This document shows, one piece after another, positions 1 through 12,904 of a stretch of 64,000 nucleotides of DNA. Below the pieces are notes generated by a model, which made no database searches, was not told where the DNA came from, and saw only the letters and a program-made list of their open reading frames with translations. Source of the DNA: Rallus limicola. Taxonomy: Eukaryota; Chordata; Aves; Gruiformes; Rallidae. Both the position numbers and the translations under genes were made by a program. The stretch covers positions 5,029,001 to 5,093,000 of the forward strand of contig JAKCOZ010000041.1 in NCBI GenBank assembly GCA_022605955.1, read 5' to 3'. Numbering within the stretch: position 1 is the stretch's first letter; each line of letters starts with the position of its first letter.

Positions 1-2399
1 CAAAATGGAGCTGAATCACTGAAAATGAAGTCTCTTGCGTCTTCTCCATTGGGTACCTGTGATTCCCAATTTGAAATCACGGCATGTCTTCCAATGTAAA
101 CTTTCACTTTACAGAATAGGTACTGATCAAAATATTGTGGAAACATTCTATTTCCAGCTGCTACTGGCAGGATTCCTTATTTGTCCTGCTGACTTGGCGT
201 TAAAGTTTAACCAAAGAGAAATCATTCGTTTTGCCTAATTTCACAGGACTGTGCAACCACTCCCTAATTTCTTCCACACAGAAATATTAGAGTTTTATGT
301 TCTACCTTGCAAAAACATTCTTCAAAAATATTTAGCAATCTGAGTATGAGAAGCACAGAGAGAATTTCCTCAAAACAAATGGTCTATGAGCACCTGCCTG
401 GGTGGGAGCAGACCTCCACCCACAGGCCTCTACTCTGGAGGTATTTTCTTACCATCTTGTTGGCCAAAAGGAAGAGTAGCCCATTCACAAACTTTACAGA
501 GGTTTGTAAAGCTTTCCCCACAGCCAGTCCCTAGGCTAGCTTGCCTGAGCCGCTGCAGCCATCCTACGTAACACAAGGTAGGAAAGGAAAGCTGCTGGCG
601 TGGGGCACCTGGAGGCTCTCGCAAACCAGGCAGGCGATGCTGATGCTCCATCAGCTATTGCTCACAACAACATTGGAATTCCAAGGCTCCCAAAGGCCAC
701 TGTGCAGAAACTGCAGATATTACAAATACTTTGTGTGTCATCTAGCTACTCCAGCAATATCTGAACAAGAAGAAAGATTTCCCAGTCATATAGTCATGCT
801 TAGATGTAGCAAATTTTAGCAGAAGGAAATAGAGCTGTAAAATGCTAATAATTCTGTGGGAAACAAACCACGTTCTGATAAAATTCTATTTACAAGTCTC
901 AAGATAACCTAGTTGACTATGATGGACTTTGACATTATACCTTATTATCCTCTGTACTGCCATGAAATGTCATTAAGACTGTCTGCACAGCTAAAAGCAG
1001 CCGTGTGGAGAAACACAAGACAGGCATTTTCAAGCACTGCATTTTCTTTTCCACAACTGTCATGTATCGGAGCAAAACAAGAAGCAGGCTCTTGTTCTGC
1101 ACTCCTACCACATGGAGATAAATATACAATTAGCCACATTTTGCTTGCACCTGGTATGACAACATTTGTGTGTGACAGGCAGAGAGCAGAACGGCAGCAC
1201 CCTTACAATGGGCAGCAGAGCTGCCATCCAGCATAGCTCCGCTCCTCTTCTGAGAAAGGAGAATGGAGCAAAGGGACAAGGAGAAGTCCTGCTAACTATG
1301 TATGTAAAAGTCTGGCGAGGACAATAATGTTTTAAGATTCACTTAAAAATGGAAAAGTTGTATTTTCAGGTGAAAACTTCAGGGGCATGGAGAAGCACTG
1401 AGAATTCCCGGCCTCTTCTCCCTCAGGACACACTGCTCAGGCAGCCAAAATAAGCAGAGGTCATTCTGCTTGTCCAGATTGCCCCAGGCCACGCAGGCTT
1501 GGCAAGTAGTTACCATACGTGGGCATGCCAAAAGTATCCCCCATACTGTAATAATTTTCCATAGAAGTAGCTCCCTTCAGCATTGTATTTACATATAATG
1601 AGAATTTAAAACCCCAAACACCAAAAAAGCAATAATAAAAAAATATTAATACATACACACAATTACTGAGCCTGACTTAAAACCACGCTTCACCCCTTTA
1701 TCAAAAGCCTACATAGAAATTGATCTAATCTGATATTTTTTATTTTAATTCTGTTCTATAAATGCAATTAAACAATGATATCTGTTGCCACAAGTTAAAA
1801 GTCATTCCCTTTAGATAAGAGCCAAATACAACAAGCAGTGAGTTTTGCCATCATTAGACTTCTAACCATATTACTTCTATTTTGAGGCTTTTTTGTTTGG
1901 TCTCAGTTTAATTTCCTGTCAGCCTTACAAGAGATTTCTAATGTTTGGGCTGTAGGATATGCTCTGATTAAAAATAATCTTCCCAATTACTGCCTGGCAT
2001 GAGTCTACTGCCACATGCACTCTGCCACTGGCTTCTGAATTTCTGTCAGCAGTAATTGTGTCTGTAGCTTCTAACTGTAAATGAAAACCCAGGGGGCATA
2101 TTTGGGTTCCAGTTTCCTTTGCGTAGCCATATCTTTTAATTTGCACTGTCTGTCAAAAGGAGATGTTTGTAGGCACTAAAAGGAAATCCTTAGAACATCA
2201 GGTTAAAAAAGAGGAAAGGAAGAAAAAAGAAATGCAACTGGAATGCGATAAACCCCATGCGATATTTATTCCAGCATGGAGAATGTCACTGCACCGGCCA
2301 GCCTCAGAACAAGGAGACTGAGACCGTTTACTGAGCATTTCTAGATGCACTTTTTCACCATTAAATTTAATCCTCACTCTTGAGCATCACCTTAGTACT
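1..2399. other. Unique non-coding DNA, no gene recognised
   Basis: The longest open frames here are about 60-107 codons. They overlap on both strands and none resembles a known protein. I see no CR1, LTR or tRNA-like structure and no long simple repeat. The segment from 1600 to 1900 is AT-rich. It reads as ordinary intergenic or intronic sequence. Confidence 0.6.
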
Positions 2400-3264
2400 G
2401 CTATTTTTTTCTGGTGCTGGCCCCTGGCCTAAACTATACGGTGGGGTTACTCACCTCCAGCCCTAGATGGACCTCAGACATGAGTTGTAGGCAACCTGGC
2501 TCCTATGTCAACTCCCTAGACCTATGCTGCATCTTCTCTCCAGTCTGTCCTTCAGTCCTGTTTCCTGCTTGGACTTTGCACCTGCATTCTGACCTTGTCC
2601 TCACTCTGTCCTGGTGAACTGCTGCTCCCAAAGGGATTCCTGGATGAATTGTGGGCCTGGTTCGGCACCCTGCCTGGGGCTGTCAGTGGACAGAGCCTGC
2701 TGCCAGTACCTGGCTCTGCCCTCCATGGGGGAGGCACTGACTGCACAGCCTCCTGGCTCCCTTCTCTTCCAAAGCATCCAGCTGACACCAGGCCCTGAGC
2801 CATCTACGTGTGAAATCGCCATGCTTAAACCTGGCAGCCAGCACAATTACATCACCAGCCTCATCATAGATTTTGCTTTAAGATTCTCATTGATTCGCTT
2901 CTCCTGTCAGGAGAACTGCTATTGGGAGCCCTGTGATGGAAAGGTGGCCTTGTGTCACGAGGGACTCCTGGGACAGGGACTGTTCTGTGTGACAAGAGCA
3001 GGATGGAATATGGTGCTCAGGGACAATTTTCTACAGGATGAGAGTCTTCAGGAGAATGAAGCACTACGCACAGGATGTCTTCTGGGAAGGAGATACAGAA
3101 GGAGCTCAAGGAGTATGAAAAACAATAATAGAGAAGTGAAGCTTTGTGTCCAAGGGAGGAGTACAACCAGCTACACCAGAAGCACTGTCAGGAATGCATT
3201 CATAGTATATACAGTCTTTGCTGCCAAGAATAATGTTCTCGAAATACTCAATCTAGTACAATGA
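2400..3264 (+). other. Pyrimidine-rich segment followed by a long unassigned open frame
   Basis: Between about 2410 and 2800 the plus strand is rich in C and T, with recurring CCTGG, TGCCTG and CTCTGCC words, a texture often seen in old LTRs. A frame open from 2614 (GTG; first ATG at 2644) to 3264 would encode about 206-216 residues. The predicted protein starts Cys-rich and ends Arg/Lys/Asn-rich. I see no domain, signal peptide or membrane segment, and the codons do not look selected. It has no obvious promoter or splice context. It may be a chance frame across a GC-richer repeat relic; I do not claim a gene. Confidence 0.3.
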
Positions 3265-3825
3265 AGGGTAAAATCCTGTGGAAATAATTTTCTATGATGT
3301 TTCACTGTTTGATGTCTGAAAAATAAGTAAATTTTTCTCTCCAAGTATGAAGGTATGCAGCACCACTGCAATCCAAGGGGCACAGGAAGGCGATTTTTGC
3401 AGCAGGATTCATGGAAGTTTTCTTTGTGATTGGAAGACAAATCCTGAGACTTGCTCAATGTGAGTAGTAATTTGACCAGATGGCATCTGAGTCTGAATAG
3501 CTGTTCTTGGCATAAAGATTTATTTGATATATTAAGGCCAAACATTAGTACTCTGCATCATGTTTGTTGTTTGATATTCTATTCTGTAAGTTTACCTCTG
3601 TAAATGAGGGCAGCCAGTCGAGAGGTGAGACCAGAACTGATTTCAGCTCTATCCTGGACCCCTGGCAAACCAACCAGTAGTATGACTTCCCTATCTCCAG
3701 GGCTACTCCCCTTAATAAGCATTCCACGCAACACAATGACAAGAGATCAGTAACAGGTTAAGAACAACAACATGCACAGCTTCTTATTGTAATGACCACT
3801 ACAGTCATAACTGCCTTGTATTCAG
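3265..3825. other. Unique non-coding DNA
   Basis: This is a short interval before the first CR1. Overlapping short frames occur on the minus strand (for example 3171-3545), but none is recognisable. Nothing else stands out. Confidence 0.55.
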
Positions 3826-4473
3826 ATGTAAGGTGGCTGTGGGCTGGACATGAGCCACCAATGCGCATCTGCAGCCCAGAAGGGCAACTGTATCCTGGGC
3901 TGCATCACAAGAAGAGTGGCCAGCAGATCGAGAGAGGGGATTCTGCCCCTCTGATCTGCTCTGGGGACACCTCACCTGCAGTGCTGTGGTGTCCAGCTCT
4001 GGACGCCTCAGCACAAGACAGACAAGGACCTGTTGAAGCCTGTCCAGAAGAGGCCACAAAACAGGGCTGGAGCGCCTGTCCTGGGAAGCCAAGCTGAGAG
4101 AGTTGGGCTTGTTCAGCTGGAGAAGAGAAGGCTCTGGGGAAACCTTATAGTGACCTTCCAGAACCTGAAAGGTGCCTGTAAAAGAGCTGGGGAAGAACTG
4201 TTCATGAGGGCATGGAGCAATAGGATGAAGTGATCATTTTAAAAGGAGAGATTTAGGTTGGGTATTAGGAAAAAGTTCTTTGCTTTGAGGGTGGTGGATC
4301 ACTGGCACAGGTTGCCCAGAGAGGTGGTAGAGATCCCTGGAGATATTCAATGTCAGGCTTGATGGGGCTCTGAGCAACTTGATCTAGCAAACATGTCCCT
4401 GCTCACTGCAAGGGGGTTGGACTAGATGGGCTTTAAAGGTCCCTTCCAGCCTAACACATCCTATGATTTTAAG
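3826..4473 (+). mobile_element. CR1 LINE fragment, 5'-truncated, plus strand
   Basis: This is the 3' part of a chicken-repeat-1 (CR1) non-LTR retrotransposon. It begins in the sequence that encodes the region after the reverse-transcriptase core (recognisable as ...LAAQKGNCILGCITRRVASRS-like codons with stops and frameshifts). It continues through the 'RELGLFSWRREGSGETL' block near 4095-4150 and ends with the typical CR1 tail: GGTTGGACTAGATGGGC near 4415, then a cttccagcct stretch, then CCTATGATTTT at 4461-4473 in place of the usual 8-bp terminal microsatellite. The coding part is broken by indels, so the copy is dead. 5' truncation is normal for CR1 and reflects incomplete target-primed reverse transcription. 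The 5' edge is uncertain by about 20 bases. Confidence 0.9.
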
Positions 4474-5280
4474 AAACTAGTGATTCTTTTTAAAGTATCA
4501 TACAACTGCAAAAAAGGTTCTGTGCCTCCTCTGAGCCCTACAGCACAGCAGCACTTTCCAGGCTATGAGAGCCTCAGAGTGTCTTGGCTTCAATTGCCAT
4601 ACCTCATTTGAGATAAAACTATCATCTGCAGATTTATTCCCTAGTCTGACACGATGACTGAACTTGCCAGAGCTTTTCAGTGACTACCTGCTTCTACAGA
4701 TATAACGGAAGCCACTGAGTTCAGAATAATTATTCCTGTGGCGGGGACATGCAGGCACTTAAATATTTTCTCTATCACAGCAGAAAACATGAAGCATTAG
4801 GTATAACAGTAAACACATTATGAAACCAAAAGAAGTACTGGGAAAGGACAAATGGAACCAGAGCTAAGTAGGAAATCTGGGTATGGCATGGCTGATACAG
4901 CAAGTGGCATCAAATCCTCACTTCTGGCTTCTTCACGAAGTGTTTCATCTCAGAACCATCTTAGAAAAACATGTAACATGCCATTGCCTTTATCAAGATT
5001 AATATCCCAACAATACCTGAGGACATCAACTGCACAGAAAGCACAGTGATGGCCTTCACTGGTTATATTCCTAACAATTAGACAACAGCTACATGTTTAT
5101 CTATCCTAGTGCATGAAGTAGACAGAGATAAAAACTACCTCTGTATGAAAGAACAACAAAAAAATACACTTTGGAAATAAGTCAAGATTAAAGAAAGAAG
5201 TTATGGATACCAAAAAAGTACTAGAGACATTTGTGTCTCTGAAAATATTTTCAAAATGCAGTTAAAAATTGCAACCAAGC

Positions 5281-5294
5281 AAAAAAAAAAAAAA
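5281..5294 (+). repeat. Poly(A) run, A14
   Basis: An uninterrupted run of 14 A. No retrogene or SINE body can be seen upstream, so it is treated as a simple homopolymer. Confidence 0.85.
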
Positions 5295-8002
5295 GTCCCC
5301 CAACCAACCCTCTCTTCATTGACTGTTTTGTTAGTGCTGGTTACCTAACAGCTTTTTAAGGGTCCCTCAGAAAGGAGATGTCCCAAAACTCTTGAGCCAG
5401 CATGGGAAAGGGGCACAGTCCTGGGTACCAAGGTGCTGCTTTACCAAGATCATCACACCTACTGCTTCAGAAACAACAGGTTGAGGATTTTCCTTCTTCT
5501 CTTTTTCTTTTTCTCCTGACTCTTCTGCACAAGAGCCCGTTCAGCCCAAGCTCTCAAGCAGGTAGAGCAATTCCACAAGTACAAGTAAGATCACCCATAT
5601 GTTTAACCGTGGTAACACACTCCTATGCCCGCTGGACTGGAAAATCATTTATCACAAGCACAAGTAAACAAGGTGTTCAAAGAAGATGCAGAAACAAGCC
5701 AGTAATTTGAAAAAGGATTTAACTTAACTGCAACTGTGGAAAGTCCTCTTATCTATTCCAGTGGTGAGCTTCTAGCACTGAGCATCCTTGCAGACAAAGA
5801 CTAAACCACAGGAACATTATACTTTCAGAACAGGGTTTTTCCATTTTGCATTTTTAAACTAATGGTTCTCTCATCTACCACAGGTCAAGAGGAGTCGTGC
5901 CTGTATAAGCAATACTTTTGAAAGAAACTTCAGCTGTAGAGGAAAGAATGGTAAATTTGCCCCTTCTTTTTTTGCTTCTAAAAGACAATTTTGACATTGC
6001 TTCAGAGTTTCAGATGCTAATAAATACTATCTGAAACTAATGTCCTGAAAAAAAGGAAAGCAAAGTTGCCAAAAGAGAAAAGAAAGAAAAAAGGTATTTA
6101 TCCCCTAGCTCTGTGATTCAGAACATGGTTATTGTTACAGAAACCTCCCAGCTCTAGGTTGCATCTATTGCCAGAACCAGGAAAATGTCACACGTGGAGA
6201 GCAACGCACGCAGGACTTGGGAGTTGACAGGGAGGCACAGCACCTTCTATCTGCCAAAGCATGTTCTGGACAGTAATCTAACCTGGGGAGCTGTTCCCCA
6301 TTTTCTGATCCAAAGGCATTTTAATCACCAGGGAAAACACAAGCATACTTTGACACACTGGACAGAGATGGTGGGAGACAGGTTAGCTGACAGCAACCAA
6401 CTTTCAGGAAAATTGGTTTTTGTCATGTCATCAGGTCCTGTGAGGGTCTGGTCAACCACGCTGTATCCCAGACACACATCATGGGACCCACCACAGGCCT
6501 GCTGCTACAGAGAAGGCAAAAGTTATCCATCTGATCACCAAGTTTATCAAAAGGATTCTTTATGAAGAAATAAGATGTCAGGATGAAAAAGAAGCAAATA
6601 GTAAAATTATATACATGTTCCTCGCTTGTACATCTACTCCTGCTAGGAATGGTGCCTACAACTCATTCAAAGAAGTTGGTGTTTATTTTCCATCAAACAG
6701 CAGAAGCTCAGGCTGAATCCCTTTTCAAACAAATTATTTGCTGTTGTTTCGAGCTGAGTATAATTACCATCCCAAAACAAGTCAAGTCACAGTTCAGAGG
6801 AATCCCATGCAGATCCCAGCACTGCAATTTGAACGCCTGCCTCCGAGCAGAGCCAAGTGACACAGCACAGCTGTGCCAGGGAAAAGCAGGAGATTTTCCC
6901 CAGGAGCAACGCACCCACACAACCTTTCTGCCTGTGCTAATCAAGCTTTGGTTTTCCTGGGAGGAAAAAGGACGAAAAGGCACAAATATAAATGATGCAA
7001 TCTACAGCCCAGGCACACAGAATACAGCTCTGCACAACCCTTTGTCCCAGATTTGCAATTTGTAAACAAAAATGGGCTTTTTTAACTACAGCTCTTTCTA
7101 GTTGCACTATATCCAAGTAGAAAAAGAACCAGCTTTATAAGCATCCCACGTTTTCCTCTCCATTTCTGAATGACCAGTTCCACACATCTCTCTCTTCATC
7201 TGTAACCACTCCTAGTGTACTGTGAGAATCACAAACTGCAGGTAATGGTACCTTCTCCATCACTCAGCATCAGGAGTGTCACACCAGTAAGCTGACACGG
7301 GAAGTAAGACCACTTATCAATGAAGAAAGAGGTCAGAGGCTTCTAAGGTTGAAGCAGGAACCTGCTGGCTGCTGCAAATCTCTCACCAGTGCATTTGAGC
7401 CCGACACTTAATATTCAAACTGAATTGCAAGCTATGTACTCAAGGATAAAGCTCAGTAATAATAAAGATTCACAGCCCGACACGCTCAGCATACAAATCC
7501 CAGTGCAGAGCTCAGTTCAGAATTTATTTTTTTAAATCTAAAGAGGAATCTGGGTTCTTTTTTTCTTTTCTAAACTAACAACAGTACTTTTCATTTAATA
7601 GGGGAAACAACAGAATGTGAAAATAAAGTATTTTCCTACATTTAGATATTGTTAAAGAAGTACACAAATGTTACACATATGATCTAAACCCCTGACATGT
7701 CACCCAAGCACTGGATCTAAGCAGTGGTCTGAAGTCTGCTATCGGGTCACCAGTGAGTGACAGTTACTAATATCCTTCCATAAACTCCAGATTACTTTAT
7801 TTTTTTGCCCTCCCAAGCTTCTAGGTGACATTTACACTGGTACTATTTTTCTCTCTCAATCTTATTCCTCTTTTGGTTTTTTCCAGCATCACTCAGTTCA
7901 CTGTAAGGTAAACAATGAAGATTTTACAGGGACACAGTAACGTCACGGCCCGTTTATTCTTTCCCTTTCTATGTTTATTTTACATTCTAACAACCTGGCA
8001 GC

Positions 8003-8028
8003 TCTGTGTGTCTGTGTGTGTGTATGTG
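8003..8028 (+). repeat. Imperfect (TG)n microsatellite
   Basis: TG dinucleotides interrupted by TC and TA units. It is short and impure, so probably not highly variable. Confidence 0.8.
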
Positions 8029-9216
8029 ACTGCATATTTTTATAGGAGGCGGTTTAAAATTAAATAAATTTTAATTAAATGCCTAAAAGTTTTTACACTG
8101 GAAATATTGCTACTAAACATTAGCTGCATTTAGACTCTTCAACTTATTCTGTATTTAGCTTTGAACTCTGATATTTCTATTACTAAATCTACCCCTTTCT
8201 TCTAAATGCATCCAGCTTAACTACATCTCCCTAGATCCCCTTGTTAGTCATACTTTGATTCATTCCATTTCATTGCCTTTCATATTTAAATTACTTCATT
8301 TCTTTCCCTACTCCCCACATTACCCCTGGAAATGACAAGTCTCACTTTGCGCAATGGTTCTTTATTCTCCAACCTCACGTAACTCCCTTTTTTAAACACT
8401 TTACTCTTTTCCCTCTGTATTTGCAAGTTCTCCTCAGGCACTACCTTCCAAACTGATTCCAAATTCACACATTATATCCCACCTCTTTCCTTCGCTTCCA
8501 TTCCGTATGCACCAAGATCAACCTGCACTACAAGATGTCAAATTATGAGCTCTGCAAGGCCAAGACAATCACCCTACACCTGCTGTACCCGCCCTGACCT
8601 GCACAGGGATCCAGCCAGGAAGCCCAACATTGTCCAACTGCCTACACAGTTCTAGATGAGAGGTGGTCTTAGCTACAAGGTCGTCATCACGGCACAGTAC
8701 AATCTGACCCTTCAATACAGAGGTGGACAGGAAATGTCACTGTTCCCAGCACAGGGAGGGAATACAGAATAAGCTTCCATCTCAACATCTGACACAAACA
8801 GGATTATGACAACATAAACACCTGTCCATTCTCATTCTTTCCTTTGGCCAAAGCGGCATTTCTCAGGACTTTCACTCAAAATCAGCATTCACGTCTCAAA
8901 ATAAATAGATGAATCTAACAGTAGCTTCTCTGTACCTCCTCTTCACAGGCTTCTTGATTGAACCTTTGAAGATCATCTCCATTGCCAAGCAACAGACCAG
9001 TATCTTTCTTTAGGTACCATGACTATAGAAGTGCTGTAACAGGAGCTCAAACTGAGGGTGAAGTTGTTAAAACAATTATAAAATGCACACTTCCCAAAAC
9101 GACCCTCTCCACTACATCAGAACAAGAGTACCTGAACACTGACTGACAACATTACTGCTGTTCTGACGCACTCTACGGCTTTATTCACTCTTAGACAGAA
9201 TCTTCTCAAAGTTTAA

Positions 9217-9221
9217 CTGAT
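9217..9221 (+). repeat. Target-site duplication, left copy (CTGAT)
   Basis: The five bases CTGAT directly before the LTR are repeated exactly at 9808-9812 directly after it. A 5-bp duplication is what integrases of class III (ERVL-like) and several other avian retroviral lineages leave. The exact match fixes both LTR ends and supports a simple insertion. Confidence 0.85.
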
Positions 9222-9807
9222 TGTCCTGGTTTCAGTCAGGATAGAGTTAATTTCATTTGTAGCAGCGGATGGGATGCTGTGTTTGGGAGTTAAAATGAAA
9301 GCAGTGCTGATAACACCCTGATGTTTTTAGTTGCAGTCAGACAGTCAAAGCCAGGACAGGTGACCCAGATGGGCCAAAGAGAGTATTCCATGCCAATTAC
9401 GTCCTGCCCAGGATAAAGGGGGGCTGATGGGAGGAAGAAGGGGGGCGGTTCCGGGACGCGAGCGGCCGAGACGCGAGGGTCTTGGGGGACGGTCGGGTTC
9501 CGGGACAGCTCTGGGTGGTGCGGCCTGAGTTGTGTGGTTCGGTGAGAAACTGCATTGTGTATCAATTGTTTCACATTCTTTTGCTCTAAAGTCCTGTTAG
9601 CATTGTATATATTTTATCTTTCTGTTATCTTAGTAAACTATCCTTATCCCAGCCCACGGGCCTCTTAGTTTCTTGGTTTTGGGGTTATTTGCCCCTTCCT
9701 TTTCCCTTCCCTTGTTTCTCCCCCTTTTCCCTTTTCTCCTGCTCTTTTACTTTAAGGAGCAGGCAGCTCTGTGGATCTCAGCCCACAGCCAGGGTGAAAC
9801 CACGACA
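9222..9807 (+). mobile_element. Solo LTR of an avian ERVL-like endogenous retrovirus
   Basis: A 586-bp element that starts TGTCCTGGTTTCAG and ends CCACGACA, so it has the TG...CA ends of a retroviral LTR. It lies between perfect CTGAT duplications. No gag, pol or env remains and there is no second LTR beside it, so it is a solo LTR, the usual product of recombination between the two LTRs of a provirus. The orientation follows from similarity to the well-known avian family with this 5' end, and from an AGTAAA-type polyadenylation signal at 9632-9637 upstream of a CT-rich 3' part. A CpG cluster (11 CpG within 9446-9502) sits behind a G-rich stretch at 9418-9454. The tail 'CTTAGTAA...CTAT...TATC(C/T)CA' is shared with the minus-strand LTR at 43204-43746, so both belong to one family. 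TguLTR5-like is my best family guess; only a library search can name it. Confidence 0.9.
9446..9502 (+). promoter_or_regulatory. CpG cluster inside the solo LTR, possible promoter core
   Basis: Eleven CpG dinucleotides fall within 57 bases, beginning with a GGGGGCGG Sp1-type box at 9441-9448. LTR U3 regions carry the retroviral promoter, and GC boxes there commonly bind Sp1. The rest of the window is CpG-poor. I infer possible promoter capacity; no transcript can be shown from sequence alone. Confidence 0.4.
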
Positions 9808-9812
9808 CTGAT
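9808..9812 (+). repeat. Target-site duplication, right copy (CTGAT)
   Basis: Exact partner of 9217-9221. It marks the right boundary of the LTR insertion. Confidence 0.85.
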
Positions 9813-9967
9813 GCTCCTGAAAAGCTGCTCTGCTGTTCTTTGGCTTCTGGACCTAAGAGCAACTAACCAAAGGGTGCTGGGAACGTGCCCTTGCTCCAGC
9901 TACTGACCTTGTCCTACGGGAATCAGGAGAACAAAGAGAAGCCTGTGCTGACAGCCATGCCAGGGAA

Positions 9968-10366
9968 TTCACAGAATCACAGAATTGTAGTGGTTGGAAG
10001 GGACCTCCAGAGCTCATCAAGTCCAATCCCATGCTATCCAGATGGGTCTGGAGTATCTCCAGAGAAGGAGACTCCACACCCCCCAGGCAGCCTGTCCCAG
10101 GGCTCTGTCACCCTCACCGTGAAAAAGTTATTCTGCATATCGGTGCAGAACTTCCTGTGCTCCAACTTGTCCTGACCCCTTGTCCTGACCCCTGAGAAGA
10201 GGCTGGGTATTACTCCCTGTGTCTCACACTTCAGATATTTATAGACATTGACCAGATCCCCTCTCAGTCTCCTTTTCTCAAGGCCAAACAACCCCAGCTC
10301 ACTCAGCCTTTCCTCATAGGGAAGATGTTCCAGGCCTTGAATCATCTTAGTAGCCCTCCACTGGAA
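9968..10366 (-). mobile_element. CR1 LINE fragment, 5'-truncated, minus strand
   Basis: The plus strand reads ATTCACAGAATCACAGAATT at the left edge, the complement of the CR1 3' microsatellite tail. GTGGTTGGAAGGGACCTC follows, and then the complement of the C-terminal coding end of CR1 ORF2 (the 'FFTVRVTEPWDRLPGG' and '[21 protein letters not shown]' blocks in minus frames). It stops near CACTGGA at 10366. A 13-bp tandem duplication (TTGTCCTGACCCC twice, 10167-10192) disrupts the reading frame. The block order matches the copy at 34361-35990, so it is probably a related, older insertion. Confidence 0.92.
10167..10192 (+). repeat. 13-bp tandem duplication inside CR1
   Basis: TTGTCCTGACCCC occurs twice head-to-tail. 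The other CR1 copies in the window have a single unit here, so this duplication arose after insertion or in the source copy. Confidence 0.8.
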
Positions 10367-12904
10367 TGATCAGGAGCTGCTGCTTACTGTGGGACCATCA
10401 CACATACCGCTGAGTTACCACGTGCCCTTTAGTATTTGCCAACTTGAAAGGTTAAATTATCATCTCTAATTTACAACGCATCAAAAATTATGTTCCCAAG
10501 ACCCAGTTCAAAACAGCCATCACATGTGCTGAAAGCAGCAAGTCACAGCCTGAGTCACCCATCTTCTGTGGAATACCAAATTTTGCCTGGATGCAGTGTA
10601 ACACGTCACCATCTTCAACAGGGGTTAAGAGACATTATTAGAACAACTATGAGATAGCCGCTCGCTTAAATGGAATTTTACCCAAATTATAAATTCTGTT
10701 TCTTCCTGAAACCAGCCACCTTGAGAGCATCTGATACTGGTTACTGTTGGATAACGACTTGTCTAAAGGAACTGTGGCAACATTCCTATTTGTCATTTTG
10801 TTTTGTCTTACCTTGTAAAACATTCTGGAAATTCTGATCATTATTGTTGTTAAACATGATGAAGACCTAGCCTACTAAACCAAAACATCAACATTTTCTT
10901 TACTCAAAACCACAGTATAATAGTTTGTAGCTTGAAAAATGTGCACAGGAAGGAATAATTCTGTTCTCATATCCACTAAGAAAACCTGAAAAAAACCAAA
11001 ATAAATCAAAACTTTTAGAGACTGGCTAAAATGTCTTTGTGCTGCCTTTGTCCTGTTTGAATATCAAAGCTCCACTGGGTATCTCTTAGATCTACCCATC
11101 ATAATTCAGATACTTGTGAATAATTCACAATGTTACGCTTTAACTTCTATCAGCAATTCCCTGGAAGAGAAGCACTAAGTAAGCATTTATTATAAGCTAT
11201 AGCATGAATCCATATAATTAATATTCTGATGTACTTTACCTCTCTCACTGTTTGCTCTTGTGGTATTAAGTCGGTATTAAATAAACTCAGACAACTTGTT
11301 GTCCTACTTTTCCAAAGATGCTTCAATTTCTGTAATTACTTTGTTTGATTTATTGTTGCATCCTCACTCAAGTTACACACACTGTTAATGTGCTATCAAT
11401 GTAATTGGCTGTTTCATTGTAGGAAACATTTTTTTAATCAAGCCAGTATTTTTACTGAGGAAAAAAAAGCAGTGCTGTACTTCCCTGGAATCAAAATACC
11501 CAATTTAACGGCATGACAGTGATGCACATCATCTCTGTACATTTCACTTGGCACCCTGAAGCACAACAGAGACGATGTGCTATTATTCAAGCATAAGAAA
11601 AATAGTAGCGCTCCACTAACGAGTGTCAGAGGTGGACAAAGGCATACAAGATTATTAAAAAACAACTAAAATACGCCCTCATTTTTCAAAGATGAGGTCT
11701 GAAGGCCTGTGCCCAACCAATTATAAGTTATGTATTAAGATTACAGGATTTGAATTAAAACCAAGAAATACTGATCCCAGATTTTCTGATTCACTGCTAG
11801 TGAAGAGTTAAACAAAAACTATTTCTTCATGAAGGAAATACACATCTCTGGTGAGAAACATAAGGGATTGATGCATTAGCCTCGATGTGTTCAGTGAACT
11901 TCGTTTCTGCTGGTTGCCAGATAGTGTCCTGCTATCACCTACAAGTTCTGCATATCTCAGCGTAGCAATGATAACCCTCCAGGTAAGCAGGGCTAGAGAC
12001 TTAAGAAAAGACATCAAATCTCTGAAAACTGAAAGAAAATTAATTTATTTATACTGCCTTCACTCAATAATTCTCATCCATGAAGGGTATTAATTTTGAC
12101 TATTAATTAGAGCAGCATCTGTTTCTCACACACTGGCAGACTACCAGTGAACATTAGCAGCGTTAGCTGTTGGTACAGGTGTGGAACGACTGAAAACTGA
12201 TTTCAGAACTACTTCCCTACCACACAGGAGCAACAATTTACACAGAATCAGCTGTCTCAAATACAGCTCCACTAAGAATATATTGAGTATTCTTACTATT
12301 AGACATGAAATATTCCAGAAACGTTTTCAAAACTTCATTTGGTGGTAAAATGAGCAACACTCTAAGACCATAAACGCTGCACATGAGCCAAAACCTCAAA
12401 CCCAAGAAACCCAACGTGAGTTTTAAAAGGTGCTATTACCTTTCTTTAATTAGCGAACTGGCTATAGGAAAGTATGCATTTCCTTCACTAAGTACAAGAA
12501 AACAGCTGATGTTACACTTGAAAACTGTTGGTTTTTCTAAAGTCTGGATCAGACAGCAATACCTGGCACTGCATCACTATCCTTTAGTGGTTTTTTCCGT
12601 AATGTAAACCTGACAAGGGTGTTCAATAGCAATATCAAAACAGCTTCCCCAGTAAAAATGAAAATATATTAAAGGTTTTTGATACACAAATCACACAAGT
12701 AATCTAGAACTGGAAAAAACCCATTGGCAAATAAAGCAGCAACTTCCAGCACAGTCAGCCTATATTATGTAAGAGTGAAAACTTTTAATTAAACTTTCTT
12801 ATATCTGCATTTTCATTTGGAATTTCTCATTTGTATAAGAACTATACAAAGTTCTCATAGGCAGAAGGAAGGAAACAAACTATCAGGAGTTGCTTTGCAC
12901 TTAC

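Larger units (their letters stand above)
4474..9216. other. Unique non-coding DNA with minor simple repeats
   Basis: I recognise no gene or interspersed repeat. There is an A14 run at 5281-5294 and a TG-rich patch at 8003-8028. The next 90 bases after that patch are strongly AT-rich, with an imperfect TTAAAATT/AATTTTAA hairpin near 8053-8075. The longest frames (6185-6565 and 6583-7065, plus strand) show no domains and look random. Confidence 0.55.
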
